Below are positions 5,820-7,601 of a stretch of 7,601 bases of DNA, piece after piece (the stretch's first letter is position 1; each line of letters starts with the position of its first letter). A program made the translations under genes and the position numbers. Where the stretch lies: positions 4,077 to 11,677 of the forward strand of contig MGTA01000073.1 of the NCBI GenBank assembly GCA_001799225.1. The letters are read 5' to 3'. This DNA is from Deltaproteobacteria bacterium RIFOXYD12_FULL_50_9. Lineage in GTDB: Bacteria > Desulfobacterota > Desulfobulbia > Desulfobulbales > CALZHT01. The notes beneath the pieces were generated by a model. It was not told the DNA's origin, did not search any database, and saw only the letters and a list, made by a program, of their open reading frames with translations.

Positions 5820-5833
5820 CAGAACATGTTCAG
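5820..5833. promoter_or_regulatory. Palindrome, probable operator of the ribbon-helix-helix gene
   Basis: GAACATGTTC (5822-5831) is a perfect 10-bp palindrome, and the flanks are partly symmetric (AAAC-A before, A-GCTTT after). It lies 41-50 bp upstream of the ATG at 5781, where a promoter would sit, and antitoxins of this fold bind such short palindromes to autoregulate. No convincing -35/-10 pair was found beside it. Confidence 0.45.
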
Positions 5834-5863
5834 CTTTGCCGGTCTGATCATCGTTACTTTCTA

Positions 5864-6160
5864 TCAGGCCGCCTTACTAAATGGCCGAATTTCCTGTTCA
5901 TCAATAGTTTCCTTTGCTATTTCAAGTTCATAACGAGCTTGCAGGTTAAGCCAAAATTGAGCGGTAGTCGTAAGATAACGGCCCAGGCGAATAGCCGTGT
6001 CTGCTGTAATTCCGCGCTTCTCAAGAACGATCTCGTTTATACGCCGTGGCGGGACGTGAATTTCCTTGGCGAGCCTGTATTGACTGATTCCCAATGGAAG
6101 AAGAAATTCTTCCCGCAGGATCTCGCCGGGATGGATTGGGGGAAAGTCTCTTTTACTCAT
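5864..6160 (-). CDS. higA: HigA antitoxin (module 1)
   Basis: A 98-residue HigA-family antitoxin with an XRE-type helix-turn-helix. The signature PPIHPGEILREEFL (7-20) opens the protein, and the helix-turn-helix spans roughly residues 25-52 (ISQYRLAKEIHVPPRRINEI). The family hallmark TAQFWLNLQARYELE lies at 66-80. It binds and neutralises the HigB encoded just upstream and represses the operon through its DNA-binding domain. It starts 11 bp after the higB stop. The ribosome site AAGGAG overlaps the higB TAA and is seven bases from the ATG, so translation is coupled. The strong site contrasts with the lack of one in front of higB, which would favour antitoxin excess. Confidence 0.94.
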   Translation of the reverse strand: MSKRDFPPIHPGEILREEFLLPLGISQYRLAKEIHVPPRRINEIVLEKRGITADTAIRLGRYLTTTAQFWLNLQARYELEIAKETIDEQEIRPFSKAA

Positions 6161-6171
6161 GGCTGTACTCC

Positions 6172-6453
6172 TTAATGGTAGTCGGTGATCTCTACTTCAA
6201 AGGCGTTTCCGTCGCGCCAGATAAAGCAAATCCGCCATTGGTCATTTATCCTGATACTGTGCTGGCCGGTTCTATCTCCTGCCAATGCTTCCAACCGGTT
6301 TCCTGGCGGTGACCTCAAGTCATCAACTTCCTCGGAACCATCAAGCATTTCTAACTTACGAGCGGCAAGCCGTTGAATGCTTTGCGGCAATTTAGAAGAA
6401 AACCGACCGTCAAATATCTTTTCCGTTTCCTTGCACTTGAATGACTGAATCAT
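6172..6453 (-). CDS. higB: HigB toxin (module 1), RelE-fold ribosome-dependent RNase
   Basis: A 93-residue protein. HigB toxins cleave mRNA at the ribosome and are held inactive by HigA. IQSFKCKETEKIFDG opens the domain. The C-terminal hallmark HSIRINDQWRICFIW (66-80) and the end EVEITDYH carry the conserved Arg, Asn, Trp-Arg and Asp-Tyr-His residues of the family. The ATG at 6451-6453 is chosen because the family homology starts exactly there; the frame is open for 52 more codons upstream, but those residues are not HigB-like. No Shine-Dalgarno precedes this ATG, and the -10 box is six bases before it, so the mRNA probably begins at the start codon itself. It is the first gene of a higB-higA operon on the minus strand, opposite in direction to module 2. 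It differs strongly from the second HigB, so the two modules are not recent duplicates. Confidence 0.93.
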   Translation of the reverse strand: MIQSFKCKETEKIFDGRFSSKLPQSIQRLAARKLEMLDGSEEVDDLRSPPGNRLEALAGDRTGQHSIRINDQWRICFIWRDGNAFEVEITDYH

Positions 6454-6459
6454 ATCTTT

Positions 6460-6488
6460 ATCATAACGCTTAGCGTTAATACGGTCAA
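6460..6488 (-). promoter_or_regulatory. higBA module 1 promoter
   Basis: On the minus strand TTGACC (6483-6488) and TATGAT (6460-6465) are separated by 17 bp (4/6 and 5/6 consensus). The usual start seven bases after the -10 falls on the A of the higB ATG at 6453, predicting a leaderless mRNA. The spacer contains the palindromic operator. Confidence 0.75.
6464..6478. promoter_or_regulatory. HigA operator (module 1), perfect inverted repeat
   Basis: TAACGCT-T-AGCGTTA: 7-bp perfect arms around a single base, lying in the promoter spacer and touching the -10 box. Binding here would block RNA polymerase. HigA proteins are known to repress their own operon through short palindromes of this kind; that this one is the site is inference from position and symmetry. 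Confidence 0.8.
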
Positions 6489-6767
6489 GCTGAAAACTTA
6501 TTTGTTCGCCACCGTCTGCATCGCTATTATTTGCCCGTGTTGCTTCTTGATTCGTTCCTGAATGGCGTTCGTGATCTGCTGCATGGTTTCTCTCGTAATC
6601 GGCCAACATTCATTATAATATAGCCGCCTGGGGATCAGGAGGGGACATCCTATCTTTAGTGATTTAGGCCAAATCAAATTGCTTACCCACCTGGCATGGA
6701 ATGGTTAGTTTCCTTTATTCAATAAAGCAGGCACCCTCTTGCTCTCTTGCTTTTTCCGATGATATTC
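6489..6767. other. Intergenic core between the divergent hig modules
   Basis: Apart from the 28-codon frame there is no gene here. GATTT-AGGCC-AAATC (6661-6675) is a small inverted repeat. The stretch around 6628-6655 (GGGATCAGGAGGGGACATCC) recalls short sequences scattered around REP-associated transposase genes in related bacteria, but that is a memory of a pattern only. Confidence 0.5.
6498..6584 (-). other. 28-codon reading frame upstream of the higB module 1 promoter
   Basis: ATG at 6582-6584 to TAA at 6498-6500. The peptide begins MQQITNAIQERIKKQHG and looks like an amphipathic helix. GAGAG lies four bases before the ATG, and a TATAAT (minus strand, 6612-6617) lies about 28 bp upstream but without a good -35. 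It could be a small gene or the tail of a lost protein; nothing is recognised. Confidence 0.25.
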
Positions 6768-6796
6768 TTGCGTTCTGTAACTAAGATAGTTACACT
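6768..6796 (+). promoter_or_regulatory. higBA module 2 promoter
   Basis: TTGCGT (6768-6773) and TACACT (6791-6796) with a 17-bp spacer (3/6 and 4/6 consensus). The expected start is at about 6803, two bases before the higB ATG, so the transcript is leaderless or nearly so. The spacer and -10 are covered by the palindromic operator. Confidence 0.65.
6776..6794. promoter_or_regulatory. HigA operator (module 2), perfect inverted repeat
   Basis: TGTAACTA-AGA-TAGTTACA: 8-bp perfect arms around 3 bp, overlapping the promoter spacer and the -10 box. It is unrelated in sequence and arm spacing to the module 1 operator, which suggests the two HigA repressors do not cross-regulate. Confidence 0.8.
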
Positions 6797-6804
6797 CAAT
6801 ACAG

Positions 6805-7083
6805 ATGATCAAAACATTCGTTCATAAAGGCTTGGAGGATTTCTTTTTCGACGGTACGAAAAAGAGCATCCAACCAGTTCACGCGCAAAAGCTGGCCGAT
6901 ATTCTAGACACGCTCGATGCCGCAAAGGATCTGGCGGATATGCGATATCCGGGGTCCGATCTTCATAAGTTAAAGGGGAAGCTGCAGGGCTTTTGGGCAG
7001 TGAAAGTCTCGGGCAACTGGCGGGTAGTCTTCAGCTTTCAAGATGGCAATGCATATGATGTTGATTACCTGGATTACCATTAG
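6805..7083 (+). CDS. higB: HigB toxin (module 2), RelE-fold ribosome-dependent RNase
   Basis: A 92-residue full-length HigB. MIKTFVHKGLEDFFFDG opens it, followed by the core HAQKLADILDTLDAA (26-40), the signature PGSDLHKLKGKLQGFWAVKV (49-68) and SGNWRVVFSF (69-78), ending in DVDYLDYH. All family hallmark residues are present, so it should be a functional mRNA interferase. The ATG has no Shine-Dalgarno; the promoter -10 is eight bases upstream, giving a near-leaderless message. higA starts 12 bp after its stop. It is closer to the common HigB consensus (GraT/HigB type) than module 1. Its own operator and divergent orientation mark it as a separate acquisition. Confidence 0.95.
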   Translation: MIKTFVHKGLEDFFFDGTKKSIQPVHAQKLADILDTLDAAKDLADMRYPGSDLHKLKGKLQGFWAVKVSGNWRVVFSFQDGNAYDVDYLDYH

Positions 7084-7095
7084 CGAGGTGCAGTC

Positions 7096-7395
7096 ATGAG
7101 AACAAGGCAAAGGCCCCCGACTCATCCGGGTGGCATCTTGAAGAGACAGTATATGGAGCCGTTGTCTTTAACAATATCGGATCTGGCGCAGACCCTGGGT
7201 GTATCCAGAAAGACGCTCTCCGGCATTGTCAACGAACATAGCTCGGTAACTCCGGACATGGCATTGCGGCTCTCAAAAGCGTTCAACACCACACCGGAAT
7301 TGTGGCTGAACATGCAGCAAACCTTCAATCTATGGCGGGCCGCGCATAAATCAGATAAGTGGCAGTTTGTTGAAGCAATCGCGGTTAATGGGTGA
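7096..7395 (+). CDS. higA: HigA antitoxin (module 2)
   Basis: A 99-residue XRE-type antitoxin of the HigA family. PPTHPGGILKRQYM (7-20) is the opening signature, the helix-turn-helix spans about residues 26-53 (LTISDLAQTLGVSRKTLSGI), and the hallmark TPELWLNMQQTFNLWRA lies at 66-82. It neutralises the preceding HigB and represses the operon, presumably at 6776-6794. The ribosome site GAGGTG lies five bases before the ATG, right after the higB TAG, giving coupled translation with a better site than higB has. No intrinsic terminator follows directly on this strand. Confidence 0.94.
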   Translation: MRTRQRPPTHPGGILKRQYMEPLSLTISDLAQTLGVSRKTLSGIVNEHSSVTPDMALRLSKAFNTTPELWLNMQQTFNLWRAAHKSDKWQFVEAIAVNG

Positions 7396-7399
7396 TTGT

Positions 7400-7477
7400 C
7401 TAAACTACTCGTTGGTAATTATCGCCGCGTCTTTCTAGAAAAATTTTGGGAATCAGGGGGTGATCGGCAAGAGTCAT
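7400..7477 (-). other. 25-codon reading frame next to the right repeat copy
   Basis: ATG 7475-7477 to TAG 7400-7402 on the minus strand; the peptide includes DHPLIPKIFLERRGDNYQ and looks protein-like rather than random. AGGAG sits one base before the ATG (too close), with CAGG further up. Beside the left repeat copy, the minus strand can be read LTPRIFLW, which resembles LIPKIFLE here, hinting at two relics of the same gene start. No family is recognised. Confidence 0.25.
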
Positions 7478-7484
7478 ACTCCTG
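7468..7484. repeat. Small hairpin beside the right repeat copy
   Basis: CAAGAGT (7468-7474) and ACTCCTG (7478-7484) pair at six of seven positions around CAT. The right half is missing beside the left copy of the direct repeat, where only GAGTCA is kept. Confidence 0.4.
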
Positions 7485-7489
7485 AACCT

Positions 7490-7517
7490 GAATAGTTTGT
7501 CGTACAAAAAATAGAGG
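7490..7517. repeat. 28-bp direct repeat, right copy
   Basis: Same orientation and 27/28 identity with 5524-5551, offset 1966 bp. Contains the inverted repeat TTTGT-CGT-ACAAA. With the left copy it brackets nearly all of the ribbon-helix-helix gene and both hig modules. Confidence 0.85.
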
Positions 7518-7555
7518 ATTGATGGTAATCAGTAATTCGAGAGCGCCTTCACTAT

Positions 7556-7593
7556 AAAAAAAAGCCGCTTCCCAAAAAAAGGAAGAGCGGCTT
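7556..7593 (-). terminator. Intrinsic terminator of a minus-strand gene beyond the right edge
   Basis: AAGCCGC plus TTCC (7562-7572) pairs with GGAA and GCGGCTT (7581-7593) in an 11-bp stem with a 2-nt bulge. On the minus strand the stem runs into eight T (7563-7556); on the plus strand no T-run follows. It therefore terminates leftward transcription from outside the window. Confidence 0.8.
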
Positions 7594-7601
7594 ATCAAAA
7601 T

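Noticed and set aside
5822..5831. GAACATGTTC as a LexA/SOS box
   Set aside because: LexA boxes of the GAAC-GTTC type have four bases between the half-sites; here there are two. A local operator is more likely.
5603..6175. 190-codon plus-strand frame across the ribbon-helix-helix and higA genes
   Set aside because: Both genes on the other strand have clear family signatures and ribosome sites; this frame spans the intergenic gap and has no recognisable motif.
6454..6609. N-terminal extension of HigB module 1 by 52 residues
   Set aside because: The extra residues are polar and unlike HigB, and they are encoded across the promoter and operator; family homology begins at ATG 6451-6453.
1..7601. 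CRISPR array, insertion sequence or integrase gene
   Set aside because: No regularly spaced repeats and no transposase or recombinase motifs in any frame; the only long repeat is the two-copy 28-mer.

Overview
The window looks like a bacterial chromosome segment, most likely from a Desulfobacterota (former deltaproteobacterial) or similar Gram-negative host. That guess rests on the aspartate-semialdehyde route to spermidine, an NtrB-like PAS-type histidine kinase tail, a lipobox lipoprotein and the style of the toxin-antitoxin (TA) genes. No rRNA or other strong taxonomic marker is present, so the taxon is inference.

The left part (1-3290) is core-like. A sensor histidine kinase enters from the left edge and ends at 736 (+). 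Converging on it is a minus-strand operon with a recognisable promoter (-35 at 3424-3429, -10 at 3401-3406): carboxy(nor)spermidine dehydrogenase (2111-3286), carboxynorspermidine decarboxylase nspC (951-2114), and a 62-codon remnant of a PP2C-type phosphatase (766-954). Each gene overlaps the next by four bases, so the three can be translationally coupled. The two enzymes turn aspartate semialdehyde plus a diamine into spermidine or norspermidine without S-adenosylmethionine.

A tRNA-Lys(CUU) with encoded CCA (3526-3601) and its own terminator marks the switch to accessory, visibly more AT-rich DNA. After a 0.4-kb stretch with no convincing gene comes a two-gene operon for secreted products. 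The first gene encodes a 51-residue lipoprotein with a Gly/Ser linker and a tryptophan every fifth residue at its C-terminus. The second encodes a 252-residue exported protein with a VNANF-type N-terminal motif.

The right part (5017-7601) is packed with TA modules: a VapB-like antitoxin with a truncated PIN-domain toxin, an orphan ribbon-helix-helix antitoxin, and two complete HigB-HigA pairs in divergent orientation. Each higB has a sigma-70 promoter containing a perfect inverted repeat (probable operator), and the -10 box is so close to the ATG that the mRNA should be leaderless or nearly so. A 28-bp direct repeat (27/28 identical) brackets the orphan antitoxin and both hig pairs (5524-5551 and 7490-7517). 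A terminator reading leftward at 7556-7593 shows that a minus-strand gene lies beyond the right edge.

The most unusual items are the tryptophan-ladder lipoprotein with its exported partner, the two near-leaderless hig operons with unrelated operators, and the repeat-bounded TA cluster containing broken modules next to intact ones.
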